The notes under the pieces are model-generated. The model was not told the origin of the DNA. It worked only from the letters and a program-made list of their open reading frames with translations, and did not search any database. From NCBI RefSeq assembly GCF_014779795.1, contig NZ_JACXZS010000014.1, positions 49,517-113,516 on the forward strand: a stretch of 64,000 bases of DNA, given 5' to 3'. Of the stretch, positions 1 to 8,881 are shown in pieces. The position numbers and the translations under genes were made by a program. Each line of letters begins with the position of its first letter. The first letter of the stretch is position 1. The DNA comes from Microbacterium helvum (GTDB lineage: Bacteria; Actinomycetota; Actinomycetes; Actinomycetales; Microbacteriaceae).

Positions 1-483
1 AGGCGTCCGTCGTGACGCCCAGCAGGCGATCGCCCTCGTCGAGCAGCTCGTCGAGATCGGGAAGGAACGCGATGCGCTCGCTGCCGCCCGGTCGCGGGCA
101 CGCTCCCGTCCAGTGCGCCGACATGCCGCCGACGTTGCTCGAGAACGCGACCACCGGAAGACCGTCCTCGCCGTCGACACGGTAGCCCTCGTCGAGCAGA
201 TAGGTCCCCGGCCGGGCGCGGCGCTCCCCCGCCTTGACGGCGCCGGGGTTGTCGACAGTCGCCGCGCCGGCCCCCGGCCCCTCCGAGCGACGCTGCGCCG
301 CAGCGCGCGCGATCGGGTCCTCGATGTTCTTGACGTGCGCGCCCGCCGGGTCCGACACCGTCGGGCCGACCTCGAACATCGCGATCGCGGCATCCGGAGC
401 CTGCTCGCTCAGGATGCGCGCGTAGGCGGCGCCGGTCGGACCGCTGCCGACGATGGCGACGTCGACCCGGGCCGGGTAGCGGG

Positions 484-487
<4 letters not shown>
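1..487 (-). CDS. FAD-dependent GMC/pyranose-oxidase-type oxidoreductase, CarA-like (partial)
   Basis: Only the first 162 codons lie in the window; the 3' end runs off the left edge. The GTG start overlaps the stop of the upstream isomerase gene as GTGA, so the two are translationally coupled. A Rossmann FAD-binding motif GSGPTG sits at residues 14-19, and the block NVGGMSAHWTGACPRP (about 118-133) is the flavin-region signature of pyranose oxidases and of actinobacterial C-glycoside 3-oxidases (CarA type). Family members oxidise the C3 hydroxyl of a sugar, preparing a C-glycoside for C-C cleavage. The neighbouring fused deglycosidase at 5674-6981 supports that role. The substrate is inferred, and a plain sugar 3-oxidase is the alternative. 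Confidence 0.82.
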
Positions 488-1278
<791 letters not shown>

Positions 1279-1315
1279 GGGAGCTCCTGGTCGGTTCGGG
1301 GAGGAAGGGGGTTCG

Positions 1316-2152
1316 TCAGCCCTTGAGGCCGCCGGCGAAGCCCTGGATGAAGCGCTTCTGCGCGAAGAGGTAGAAGGCGAGGATCGGGATCATCGAGACG
1401 ATCACGATCGCGAAGATCTTGTTCCACGACGAGACCAGCGAGCCGATGTAGTAGTACATGGCGACCGGCAGCGTCTGGTTGGCCGATCCGCCGAGGAAGA
1501 TCAGCGACGTGAAGAAGTCGTTCCACACGATGAGTCCCGCCAGGATCGCGACGGTCCCGGTCGCCGGCGACATCAGGGGCAGCACGACGCGGAAGAAGAT
1601 CTGCGTGCGGCTCGCGCCGTCGATCGTCGCCGCCTCCTCGTACTCGGTGCCGAGGCCGCGGAAGAATCCGGCGTACAGGAAGATCGACAGGGGCAGCAGC
1701 ATCCCCGTATAGAGGATGACCATGCCCCAGACCGAGCCGGTGAGCCCGACGGTCCGCGCGCCGATGTACAGCGGCACCGTGCCGAGCTGCGTCGGCAGCA
1801 CGATGGCGATGAGGAACAGGTAGTACACCGCCCGGCTCCATCGCCGGGTGCTGCGCGCGATGACGTAGCCCGTGAGCGAACCGAGCAGCACCAGGAAGAA
1901 GATGCTGCCCGCCGTGATCAGCACGCTGTTGAAGAGCCCCAGCAGCACGTTCGAGTTGCCGCGGGCGGTGAGCACCTCGGCGAAGTTGCTGAAGTCGACG
2001 CTCGTGGGCGGTGCGAGGTTCGAGGTGGTGAGCACCTCTTCGTCGGACTTCAGCGCGGTCGTCACCAGGAAGTAGAACGGGGCGAGGAAGACGATCGCGA
2101 GCAGCCAGAACCCGACCTCGCGCAGCGCCGTGAGCTTCGTGTAGCGGAACAT
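1316..2152 (-). CDS. ABC sugar transporter permease, MalG type
   Basis: 278 aa integral membrane protein with about six hydrophobic segments. The cytoplasmic EAA loop (EEAATIDGASRTQIFFRVVLP region, roughly residues 175-195) docks the ATPase. It is the second permease of a CUT1 carbohydrate importer together with the genes at 2154-3113 and 3182-4477. The ATG follows the stop of the first permease after 1 nt, with AGGAGG inside that gene's end, so the pair is co-translated. No ATP-binding subunit is encoded nearby, which is usual for actinobacterial CUT1 systems sharing one MsiK-type ATPase. Confidence 0.9.
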   Translation of the reverse strand: MFRYTKLTALREVGFWLLAIVFLAPFYFLVTTALKSDEEVLTTSNLAPPTSVDFSNFAEVLTARGNSNVLLGLFNSVLITAGSIFFLVLLGSLTGYVIARSTRRWSRAVYYLFLIAIVLPTQLGTVPLYIGARTVGLTGSVWGMVILYTGMLLPLSIFLYAGFFRGLGTEYEEAATIDGASRTQIFFRVVLPLMSPATGTVAILAGLIVWNDFFTSLIFLGGSANQTLPVAMYYYIGSLVSSWNKIFAIVIVSMIPILAFYLFAQKRFIQGFAGGLKG

Positions 2153-2153
2153 G

Positions 2154-3113
2154 TCATGCCTCCTGGGGGCGGCCCGAGGCCACCCGCTGCTGGACGATCG
2201 CGAAGACGAGGATGATGAGGGTGAGCACGAGCGCCAGAGCCGCGCCGTACCCGAAGTTTCCGAGCGCGAACGACTCCTTGTAGACCTGGGTGGCCAGCGT
2301 CTCGGTCGCCCCGGCGGGGCCGCCGCCGGTCAGCGCCATGATCTGGTCGAAGACCCGCAGCCCGTTGACGAGCCCCAGGGTGGTGGCGATGGCGACGGCC
2401 GGCCGGATGGCCGGAAGCGTGACGTGCCAGAAGCGCTGCCAGAGATTGGCCCCGTCGATCGCCGCGGCCTCCTCGATCTCGACGGGCACGGCGGCGAGCC
2501 CGGCCATGTAGATGACCATCGCGAAGCCGGTGTTCTGCCAGACGATGACGATCAGGACGGTCCAGATCGCCCAGGTCGGGTCGGCGACCCAGGCCTTCGC
2601 GAACTCTCCCAGCCCCGCCGCGCGCAGAAAGCCGTTGATGGGGCCGTTGTAGTCGAAGATGAACTTCCACACATACGACACTGCGAGCGGGCTGAGCACC
2701 ACGGGCATGAAGAACAGCACGCGCAGCGCATAGCGGGACTTGAGCCCGCGGTTCAGGCCGAGACCGATCGCCAGTCCCGCGACATTGCTGAGGATCACCG
2801 ACGCGAACGCGAGGAACAGCGTGTTGACCAGCGCGCCGATCTGGGTCGGATCGTTGAAGATCTTGACGAAGTTGTCGAGCCCGATCCAGTTGAACGTGCC
2901 GATGCCCGACCAGTCGGTGAAGGCGAAGAAGCCGCCGATCGAGGTTGCGACGTAGTGGATCGCGATGACGAGGAGGATGCCGGGCAGCGCCCACCACCAG
3001 TATCCGAACTTCAGCAGACCCGGGCGCCGGGGTGTCGCATCGCGGTGGCGTCCGCCGGACGTGCGCTTGGGGACGATCAGCGTCTCGGTCTCGGAGTACA
3101 TGGTCCCAGTCAT
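2154..3113 (-). CDS. ABC sugar transporter permease, MalF type
   Basis: 319 aa with a short hydrophilic N-terminus and six predicted membrane segments (first around GYWWWALPGILLVIAIHYV). The EAA loop reads EEAAAIDGANLWQRFWHVTLP near residue 215. I place the start at the ATG at 3113, which has GAGG 6 nt upstream; the open frame extends further but without a ribosome site. It is the first permease of the importer fed by the lipoprotein at 3182-4477, and cargo is inferred from the adjacent oxidase, isomerase and deglycosidase to be a (C-)glycoside. Confidence 0.9.
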   Translation of the reverse strand: MTGTMYSETETLIVPKRTSGGRHRDATPRRPGLLKFGYWWWALPGILLVIAIHYVATSIGGFFAFTDWSGIGTFNWIGLDNFVKIFNDPTQIGALVNTLFLAFASVILSNVAGLAIGLGLNRGLKSRYALRVLFFMPVVLSPLAVSYVWKFIFDYNGPINGFLRAAGLGEFAKAWVADPTWAIWTVLIVIVWQNTGFAMVIYMAGLAAVPVEIEEAAAIDGANLWQRFWHVTLPAIRPAVAIATTLGLVNGLRVFDQIMALTGGGPAGATETLATQVYKESFALGNFGYGAALALVLTLIILVFAIVQQRVASGRPQEA

Positions 3114-3181
3114 CGTGTTCCTCGTGTTCGTCATACGGGTGCGGTCGCCCGGGTCCGTGCGGACCCGGGCGACCGGCGCGC

Positions 3182-4477
3182 TCACTCGCCCCAAGCGGCG
3201 TCCATGTCGGACAGCACCTGGTCGATGGTATTCTGACCGGTGAGCAGGCCCTGGACGCCGACCTGCAGCGCCTCGTACACCGAGGGGTTGGGCCAGATGT
3301 TGGCGGGCAGCGGCGCGTACGCGTCATCCGCGAGCAGATCCACGACCGGCGAGTAGATGGTGTCGCTCAGGTCCATGTCCTTGTACGCCGAGATGGGCAG
3401 TTCACCCGAGAGCTCGTGGTACCGCTGCTGCGCCTGGTCCGATGCCATCCAATCGAGGAAGTCGTTCGCCGCGTCCTTCTGCTTCGACGCCGCGTTGATC
3501 GAGAGGGTGTAGTTGGAGCTGGCGAGGATGCCGGGCTTGCCGCCCACTGCCGGCGGGAACGGCTCTACCTTGAAGTTCGCCTCGGCGGGTGCCGCCTTCG
3601 CGATCTCGATGGCCGATCCCGACGGGATGAAGCCGCCCACCGAGGTGCCCTGAGCCAGACCGTTGGTGATCGCGTCGAACCCGCCGCCCTCGGCCCCCGG
3701 CTGGAAGCAGCCGCCGTCGTTCAGATCGATGATGGTCTGCAGCGTGTCCTTCCAGCCTTGGCTCTCGGCGAAGGTCGTCTTGCCGTCGGCGCGCTGCTCG
3801 TTCCAGTCGGGTTCCTCCGCGTAGACGCGCGTCGCCGAGATGGCCTGGGCCGTCAGACCGGCGTTGGGGCCGGCTGCGCCGGCGAGCGCGATGAGCGACT
3901 TGCCGCCGGCCGCGAGCTGCGTGCACACGTCGAAGAAGTCGGTCTCGGTGGAGGGGAACTCGTCGATCCCGTTCTGGTTCAGCGTGCCGATGCTGGCCAC
4001 GATGGCGCCGATGGTGAAGTCCAGCGGCTGCCCATAGACCTTGCCGTCGATCTCGAAGATCGACTCGCTGCCGGCCGGCACCAGGTTCTTCGCGGTGTCG
4101 CCCAGCGGCTCCAGGAAGCCGGCCTCGGCGAGCGGAATGAGGCCGCGCGCGTCACCCGAACCGGGAGTGGTCTGGATCACGTCCGAGGCGTTGCCCGCCT
4201 GCAGCTGCGTGCGGATCGTCTCGCCATACTTGTCGTTGGGCGTCGGGTTCGTCGTGATGGTGACGTCGGGGTTCTCGTCCATGTACTCCTTGGCGAGCGT
4301 CTCGTACGGGCTCTCCAGGTTGTTGGAGGTCGCGAACGTGAACGAGAACTCGACCTTGCCCGAGTCGTCGCCGGAGTCGTCACTCGAACCGGAGCAGCCG
4401 GCGAGGAGCAGAGCCGCCACCACGGGGACCGCGATGACGGCGCCTCGGCGAGCGGCCGAGGAACGGTGCTGTGTCAT
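3182..4477 (-). CDS. ABC sugar-binding lipoprotein (family 1 solute-binding protein)
   Basis: 431 aa extracellular substrate-binding lipoprotein. A lipobox LLLAGC follows a charged N-terminus and hydrophobic stretch (about residues 15-28). The ATG at 4477 has AAAGG about 6 nt upstream; a longer frame to 4516 lacks a ribosome site. The mature protein has the mixed alpha/beta pattern of MalE-like cluster B binding proteins, including a run of C-terminal SDMDAAW-type helix. It heads the leftward five-gene operon and its promoter region carries the CATAAG repeats shared with the deglycosidase gene. Confidence 0.9.
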   Translation of the reverse strand: MTQHRSSAARRGAVIAVPVVAALLLAGCSGSSDDSGDDSGKVEFSFTFATSNNLESPYETLAKEYMDENPDVTITTNPTPNDKYGETIRTQLQAGNASDVIQTTPGSGDARGLIPLAEAGFLEPLGDTAKNLVPAGSESIFEIDGKVYGQPLDFTIGAIVASIGTLNQNGIDEFPSTETDFFDVCTQLAAGGKSLIALAGAAGPNAGLTAQAISATRVYAEEPDWNEQRADGKTTFAESQGWKDTLQTIIDLNDGGCFQPGAEGGGFDAITNGLAQGTSVGGFIPSGSAIEIAKAAPAEANFKVEPFPPAVGGKPGILASSNYTLSINAASKQKDAANDFLDWMASDQAQQRYHELSGELPISAYKDMDLSDTIYSPVVDLLADDAYAPLPANIWPNPSVYEALQVGVQGLLTGQNTIDQVLSDMDAAWGE

Positions 4478-4568
4478 GTCCAGCCTTTCTGACTTCGTTG
4501 TCGGCGACTCGCTCATCGAGTGGCCTGTGCTGTCCTCTCAGTATCGCGACCATGTGCCAGAAACACAC

Positions 4569-4597
4569 ATAAGTGTTCGCTATATCCGACATAAGCG
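4569..4597 (-). promoter_or_regulatory. Putative LysR box plus CATAAG direct repeat upstream of the importer operon
   Basis: ATAAGTGTTCGCTAT at 4569-4583 fits the LysR T-N11-A rule (ATA-N9-TAT) and is followed by a second CATAAG at 4590-4595, 22 bp after the first. Nearly the same arrangement lies upstream of the deglycosidase gene at 7054-7079. The site lies between the binding-protein gene and the divergent LysR gene. Binding is inferred, not shown. Confidence 0.5.
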
Positions 4598-4706
4598 CCC
4601 GGCGTGACGGCATCCCGGACCGTTCATTCCTGAAACGGATACTCTCCGGCCCGCGTATCGCCGTGATTGATACACTGAGCGAGGCCCGAACCCGAAGGAT
4701 CACATT

Positions 4707-5651
4707 GTGGTGACCGATCATTCCCAGCTGTCCCGGTTGGATCTGAACCTGCTCGTCGCGCTCGACGCGCTGCTGACGGAGAAGAGCGTCACCCGCGCGG
4801 CAGAGCGCCTGCACCTGAGCCAGCCCGCGCTCAGCGCATCGCTGTCACGACTGCGCACCCACTTCGGCGACCAGATCCTGGCGCGCCGCGGAAACACCTA
4901 TGACCTGACACCGTTCGCGCTGAGACTCACCGAGCACACCACCACGGCGCTCGAGGCGGCCCGGCGCGTGTTCGACAGCCAGGCGACCTGGAGTCCGACG
5001 GAGTCCACGCGCGAGTTCTCGATCTACGGGTCGGACTACGGCTTCGTGACGCTCGGCACCGTGGTGTCGAGGCTCGCGGCCGAGCGATCCCCCGGCGTGC
5101 GCTTCCGGTTCATGCTGCACAACCCGGCGATCGTGGAGGATGCCGCAACCAGGCTGCGTTCGGCCGACGGCATGGTGATCCCGCACGGGCCGGTGTCGGA
5201 CCTGCCGTACCTCGATCTCTGGCACGACGGCTGGCTCGCGGTCGTCGACGAGTCGAACGAGGCCGTCGGCGACGTGCTCACGATGGACAACATGGCCGCG
5301 CTGCCATGGGTGATGACGTACCAGTCGCGGTCCGCGTTCACGTCGGCGGCACGACAGGTGCAGCAGCTCGGCATCGAGGCGCGGATCGAGGTGGTCCTCG
5401 AGAGCTTCCTGTCGGTCGGCCATTTCGTGAGCGGGACGCATCGCATCGGCCTGGTGCAGACCGCCCTGGCCCCGCAGATGCTCCGCATCGGGGGTCTGCG
5501 CGTCGTCCCGCTGCCGTTCGACGCCACGCCGATCGTCACGGCGCTGTGGTGGCACCCCGTTCACACGCGCGACCCCGAGCACGCGTGGATGCGGAGCCTC
5601 TTCGAGGAGGCGGGAAGGATCGTGCAGGCCAGCGCCCCGCTCGACGGCTGA
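4707..5651 (+). CDS. LysR-family transcriptional regulator
   Basis: 314 aa. The N-terminal winged helix-turn-helix (about residues 8-66) is classic LysR: DLNLLVALDALLTEKSVTRAAERLHLSQPALSASLSRLR. A type-2 periplasmic-binding-like effector domain follows. The GTG start has AAGGA upstream; the adjacent second GTG is an equally good start. It is divergent from the importer operon and convergent (22 bp gap) with the fused deglycosidase gene, so it is the natural candidate regulator of both through the repeated ATAAGT motif. The inducer is unknown. Confidence 0.9.
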   Translation: MVTDHSQLSRLDLNLLVALDALLTEKSVTRAAERLHLSQPALSASLSRLRTHFGDQILARRGNTYDLTPFALRLTEHTTTALEAARRVFDSQATWSPTESTREFSIYGSDYGFVTLGTVVSRLAAERSPGVRFRFMLHNPAIVEDAATRLRSADGMVIPHGPVSDLPYLDLWHDGWLAVVDESNEAVGDVLTMDNMAALPWVMTYQSRSAFTSAARQVQQLGIEARIEVVLESFLSVGHFVSGTHRIGLVQTALAPQMLRIGGLRVVPLPFDATPIVTALWWHPVHTRDPEHAWMRSLFEEAGRIVQASAPLDG

Positions 5652-5673
5652 GGCGCCGGCGGATCCTGTGCGA

Positions 5674-6981
5674 TCAGCCGAGCGCCGCGACCGTCCGTCG
5701 CAGCAGGGAGTGCTGGCGGCGCACCTGCTCGATGGAGCGCCGGGGGGATCGCTCACCCTCGTACTCGCTCGAGAGGTATCCGGTGTACCCCGCATCCTTC
5801 AGCGCACGCAGCACAGGCGCCCAGGGGATCTGCTGATCCTCGAGGTTCTCGTCGATGTCGTGGAACTTGGCCTGGATGAACACGACGTACTCCGCAATGT
5901 CGGCGATGTCGGCCGGGTCCACCGCGATGCCGTCCAGGAACGCCGGACGCTGACCGGGAAGCTCCCCCGGGCGGAGCGGGATGGGGCGATCCTGGAAGAT
6001 GCCCGTGTCGAGCAGCAGCCCGAAGTGCTTCGTGCCCGTGCGCCGGATGAGTTCGACGTAGTCGTCGACCACCTCGTGCTTGATGGGTGTCGGCGAATGG
6101 ATCTCGGGACAGATGATGACGTCCAGCTCGGCCGCGAGCTCGAGTGAGCGCTCCACGGACTCCGTCCAGGCCGGATGCGGGACGAGATCGCTCGACACGA
6201 CGCCGATCTTCGGTCGCACGAACCGGAAGCCGAGCCGGTGGGCCAGGCGCAGGTCGCGCTGCAGGATCGCGGCGCCCTCGGCCGGCGTGAGGTCGCGGGC
6301 GTTCGGACCGCTCGAATGCAGGCGCGTGTCGATCCACGACCCGTAGTTCGTCGGCTCCAGGCGGTGCTGCTCCAGCAGCGCGAACCACCGATCGATCCAT
6401 GCCGTCGACGGCTCGGGGTAGCCCTCGATGTGCCCCTCTCCGAGGATCTCGATCCCTGTCGCGCCGACGTCGGCGACGTGCGCGAACGCGGACTCCAGAT
6501 CGAGCACCGTCCCGAAGTCGGTCATGTAGCTGTAGAGCGACACCCCGTAGCGGAACGGACCCCCGTCACCTTCGGGCGTCAGCGTGATCCGGCGCGTCTC
6601 ACGGTAGGTCGAGGGCTGGTGTTCGAGGGGGATGTACGACATGCGCAGCCGCAGTTCGATCGAGACCTCGTGGATGCCGTCGGGCAGGCCTCCCGGGAAC
6701 GGCACGGTGACGACAGCGGCATCTTCCAGTGGCCACCGCACGCCGTCGCCGTCCCACAGCTGCTGCAGCGTGTGGGTCTTCCCACCCAGAGTCCACAGCG
6801 GAACCTCGGCGGGGACGGCGACGAGATCGCCGACCCGCACGGCGACGCCGTCGATGAGCGATGCCGCCATTCCGCGGTAGGAGGGCATGCGCAGCCGCAG
6901 CTGGAACCCGGTCACACTCCCCCGGTCGTCGCGGATGTTGCGGAAGCCGGTGGACTGCAGGATGTCCCGCTCGAGAAGCAT
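5674..6981 (-). CDS. Single-chain C-glycoside deglycosidase (beta-alpha subunit fusion)
   Basis: 435 aa from the ATG at 6981 (GGGAG 8 nt upstream); an open frame to a GTG at 7074 would extend over the operator. Residues 1-135 form a beta-rich domain like the C-glycoside deglycosidase beta subunit (DUF6379 type: ILQSTGFRNI...GFQLRLRMPSYRG). Residues 142-435 form a TIM barrel like the alpha subunit, with a metal site predicted from E293 and H295 (CPEIH), D325 (LLLDTG), H374 (QAKFHDID) and E406 (SSEYEGE). Characterised enzymes (CarB/CarC, DgpB/DgpC) are two separate polypeptides that cleave 3-oxo-C-glycosides by Mn-dependent elimination. Here both are on one chain. The true substrate, C- or O-glycoside, needs testing. 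Confidence 0.8.
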   Translation of the reverse strand: MLLERDILQSTGFRNIRDDRGSVTGFQLRLRMPSYRGMAASLIDGVAVRVGDLVAVPAEVPLWTLGGKTHTLQQLWDGDGVRWPLEDAAVVTVPFPGGLPDGIHEVSIELRLRMSYIPLEHQPSTYRETRRITLTPEGDGGPFRYGVSLYSYMTDFGTVLDLESAFAHVADVGATGIEILGEGHIEGYPEPSTAWIDRWFALLEQHRLEPTNYGSWIDTRLHSSGPNARDLTPAEGAAILQRDLRLAHRLGFRFVRPKIGVVSSDLVPHPAWTESVERSLELAAELDVIICPEIHSPTPIKHEVVDDYVELIRRTGTKHFGLLLDTGIFQDRPIPLRPGELPGQRPAFLDGIAVDPADIADIAEYVVFIQAKFHDIDENLEDQQIPWAPVLRALKDAGYTGYLSSEYEGERSPRRSIEQVRRQHSLLRRTVAALG

Positions 6982-7053
6982 GTGCTCGTTCTCCCTGATC
7001 GCGCCGCGGCGTCGCGGCCTGATCAGGCTAACGGCCTTAGGTGTCGTTTCCGC

Positions 7054-7080
7054 ATAAGTAGTCCTGATGTGCACATAAGC
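7054..7080 (-). promoter_or_regulatory. CATAAG repeat / LysR-type box upstream of the deglycosidase gene
   Basis: ATAAGTAGTCCTGAT (7054-7068) matches the importer-side box ATAAGTGTTCGCTAT in the ATAAGT, TC and AT positions, and a second CATAAG follows at 7074-7079, 21 bp after the first. It lies 73 bp before the chosen start. Sharing between the two promoters suggests one regulator. Confidence 0.5.
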
Positions 7081-7133
7081 GATGCCGACGGCCGGTCGGG
7101 AAGCCCTTGACGGCTCATCTGCGAAGTGGTGTA

Positions 7134-7151
7134 ATCAACGCATTCGTTGAT
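7134..7151 (+). promoter_or_regulatory. Palindromic operator upstream of ArsR gene
   Basis: A perfect 7-bp inverted repeat ATCAACG-catt-CGTTGAT ends 17 bp before the ArsR start. Position and symmetry fit an autoregulatory ArsR operator. Function is inferred. Confidence 0.55.
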
Positions 7152-7168
7152 CAATGCAGAGGTTGGAT

Positions 7169-7510
7169 ATGGTGAGCGATCCTCTCGACCAGGCTTTCCT
7201 GGCCCTGGCGGACCCGGTGCGGCGCGCCATCATCGCCCGCTTGAGCCGAGGCTCGGCCACCGTCAACGAACTGGCCGAGCCGTTCGCGATCACCAAGCAG
7301 GCGGTGTCGCGGCACATCGCCGTGCTCGAGAGCGCCGGGCTGGTCACGCGCTCCCGCGATGCCCAGCGTCGCCCGGTCCACCTCGACCCCGCGGCGCTCG
7401 AACGCCTCACCGCATGGATCGACCGCTACCGGCTGCAGTCCGAAGCGGCCTACCGCCGGCTGGACGCCGTGCTGGCGGCATCCGCTTCCGAGAAGGAGAA
7501 GGAATCATGA
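7169..7510 (+). CDS. ArsR-family transcriptional regulator
   Basis: 113 aa winged-helix protein: PVRRAIIARLSRGSATVNELAEPFAITKQAVSRHIAVLESAGLV spans the helix-turn-helix at about residues 15-60. No metal-binding cysteines are seen, as in the ArsR subgroup paired with SRPBCC proteins. AGAGG lies 6 nt before the ATG at 7169; an ATG 15 nt upstream in frame lacks spacing. Its stop overlaps the next gene's start (ATGA). A palindrome at 7134-7151 suggests autoregulation. Confidence 0.9.
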   Translation: MVSDPLDQAFLALADPVRRAIIARLSRGSATVNELAEPFAITKQAVSRHIAVLESAGLVTRSRDAQRRPVHLDPAALERLTAWIDRYRLQSEAAYRRLDAVLAASASEKEKES

Positions 7511-7980
7511 ACACAGGCCTCAGCGTCCAGACACAGCCGGGTCAGCCGGTGGTCGACTTCGTGCGCGAGTTCGACGCCGCCGCCGCGGCGGTCTACGCCG
7601 CGCATGCCGATCCCGACCGGTATGCCCGGTGGAGTGCCCCCGGTGACCACGAGACCCGGATCGTGAAGTGGGACCACCGCTCGGGCGGCTCGTATCGGTT
7701 CGCGCACACCGACGGCTCCGCCGAGTATCTGTTCCGCGGTGCGATCCACACCGCACGACCGAACGAACTGATCATCCAGACGTTCGAATGGGAGGGCTCG
7801 CCCGACGATGTGAGCCTCGACATCCTGCGCTTCGAGGACCTGCCGGGCGGGCGCTCGCGCATCGTCGGTCGCGGCGTGTTCTCGTCGCTGCAGAACATGC
7901 AGGCGATGTTCGAGGACGGCATGACCGGCGGCATGGAGTCCGGCTACCGCAAGCTCGACGCGCTGCTGGCGGAGGGCTGA
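7507..7980 (+). CDS. SRPBCC (AHSA1-like, START fold) protein
   Basis: 157 aa. The pattern VREFDAAAAAVYAAHADPDRYARW, a central GG(S/T)YRF strand and the C-terminal GMESGYRKLDALL helix fit the AHSA1/polyketide-cyclase-like helix-grip fold, a hydrophobic-ligand-binding domain. It overlaps the ArsR gene by 4 bp, a very common actinobacterial pairing in which ArsR controls the ligand-binding partner. Ligand unknown. Confidence 0.88.
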   Translation: MNTGLSVQTQPGQPVVDFVREFDAAAAAVYAAHADPDRYARWSAPGDHETRIVKWDHRSGGSYRFAHTDGSAEYLFRGAIHTARPNELIIQTFEWEGSPDDVSLDILRFEDLPGGRSRIVGRGVFSSLQNMQAMFEDGMTGGMESGYRKLDALLAEG

Positions 7981-7983
7981 ACG

Positions 7984-8805
7984 ATGCTGACCCAGGTCGC
8001 CGACGGCGTGTTCGTCCACGAGGCGGAGTTCGTGCAGAGCAACACGGTGGTCGTGCAGGGCGAGGACGGCGTGCTGCTCGTCGATCCGGGCATCACGCGT
8101 GACGAGCTGGCGTGCCTCGCCTCGGATCTCGAAGCCCTCGGGGCGCGCGTCGCCGCGGGCTTCTCCACTCACCCGGACTGGGATCACCTGCTGTGGGATG
8201 CGCGGTTCGGCGATGCGCCTCGGTTCGCGACCGCGCGGGGCGCCGCGAGCGCGCGCGAGCAGCTGTCGAAGCCCGGCGCGACGGATGAGATCGTGGCGCA
8301 CCTGGAGGGCACCGGCATCGAGGAGGATGTGCCGATGGACCTGCTCGGTCTCGTCACCGGGCTGCCGGACGGCGCCGACGAGGTCCCGTGGCGCGGGCCG
8401 CACGCGCGGATCCTCGAGCACTCGGCGCACGCACCGGGTCACGCGGCGCTGTGGATCGAGGACCGGCGCGTGCTGATCGCGGGCGACATGCTGTCGGACG
8501 TGCTCATCCCGATGTTCGACCTCGACGGCACCGCGGACCCGCTGGGCGACTATCTCGGTGCGCTGCGGCTGATGGACGGCGTCGCCGGTGACGCCGCCGT
8601 CGTCATCCCCGGGCACGGATCGGTCGGCGGACCCGGCGAGGTCGCGGCCCGCATCGCGCAGGATCGCGCCTACGTCGAGGCGCTGCAGGACGGCGTCGAG
8701 CCCGCCGACCCGCGCATCGGACCCGCCGCCCGAGAGGGATGGGAGTGGGTCGCCGACGTGCACGCCGGGCAGGCCGAGGCCCTGCGGCGGCGGGGCGAAG
8801 AGTAG
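7984..8805 (+). CDS. Metallo-beta-lactamase-fold hydrolase
   Basis: 273 aa with the order of motifs of the MBL superfamily: LLVDPG at about residue 37, the metal motif as STHPDWDHLLWD at about 59-70, a later H in HAPGHAALW (about 150) and VIPGHGS at about 206. The first motif reads H-x-D-x-D-H in place of the canonical HxHxDH, so the metal site is a variant. GGAGGG lies just upstream and the gene starts 3 nt after the SRPBCC stop, making a three-gene operon. Substrate unknown. Confidence 0.82.
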   Translation: MLTQVADGVFVHEAEFVQSNTVVVQGEDGVLLVDPGITRDELACLASDLEALGARVAAGFSTHPDWDHLLWDARFGDAPRFATARGAASAREQLSKPGATDEIVAHLEGTGIEEDVPMDLLGLVTGLPDGADEVPWRGPHARILEHSAHAPGHAALWIEDRRVLIAGDMLSDVLIPMFDLDGTADPLGDYLGALRLMDGVAGDAAVVIPGHGSVGGPGEVAARIAQDRAYVEALQDGVEPADPRIGPAAREGWEWVADVHAGQAEALRRRGEE

Positions 8806-8881
8806 GTCCGCTTCGCCGCCGATCCATAGTGAGCGGTGGTTGGCTGGAACCTGCCGCTGCCCGCGGCCGAAGGAGAACGAC

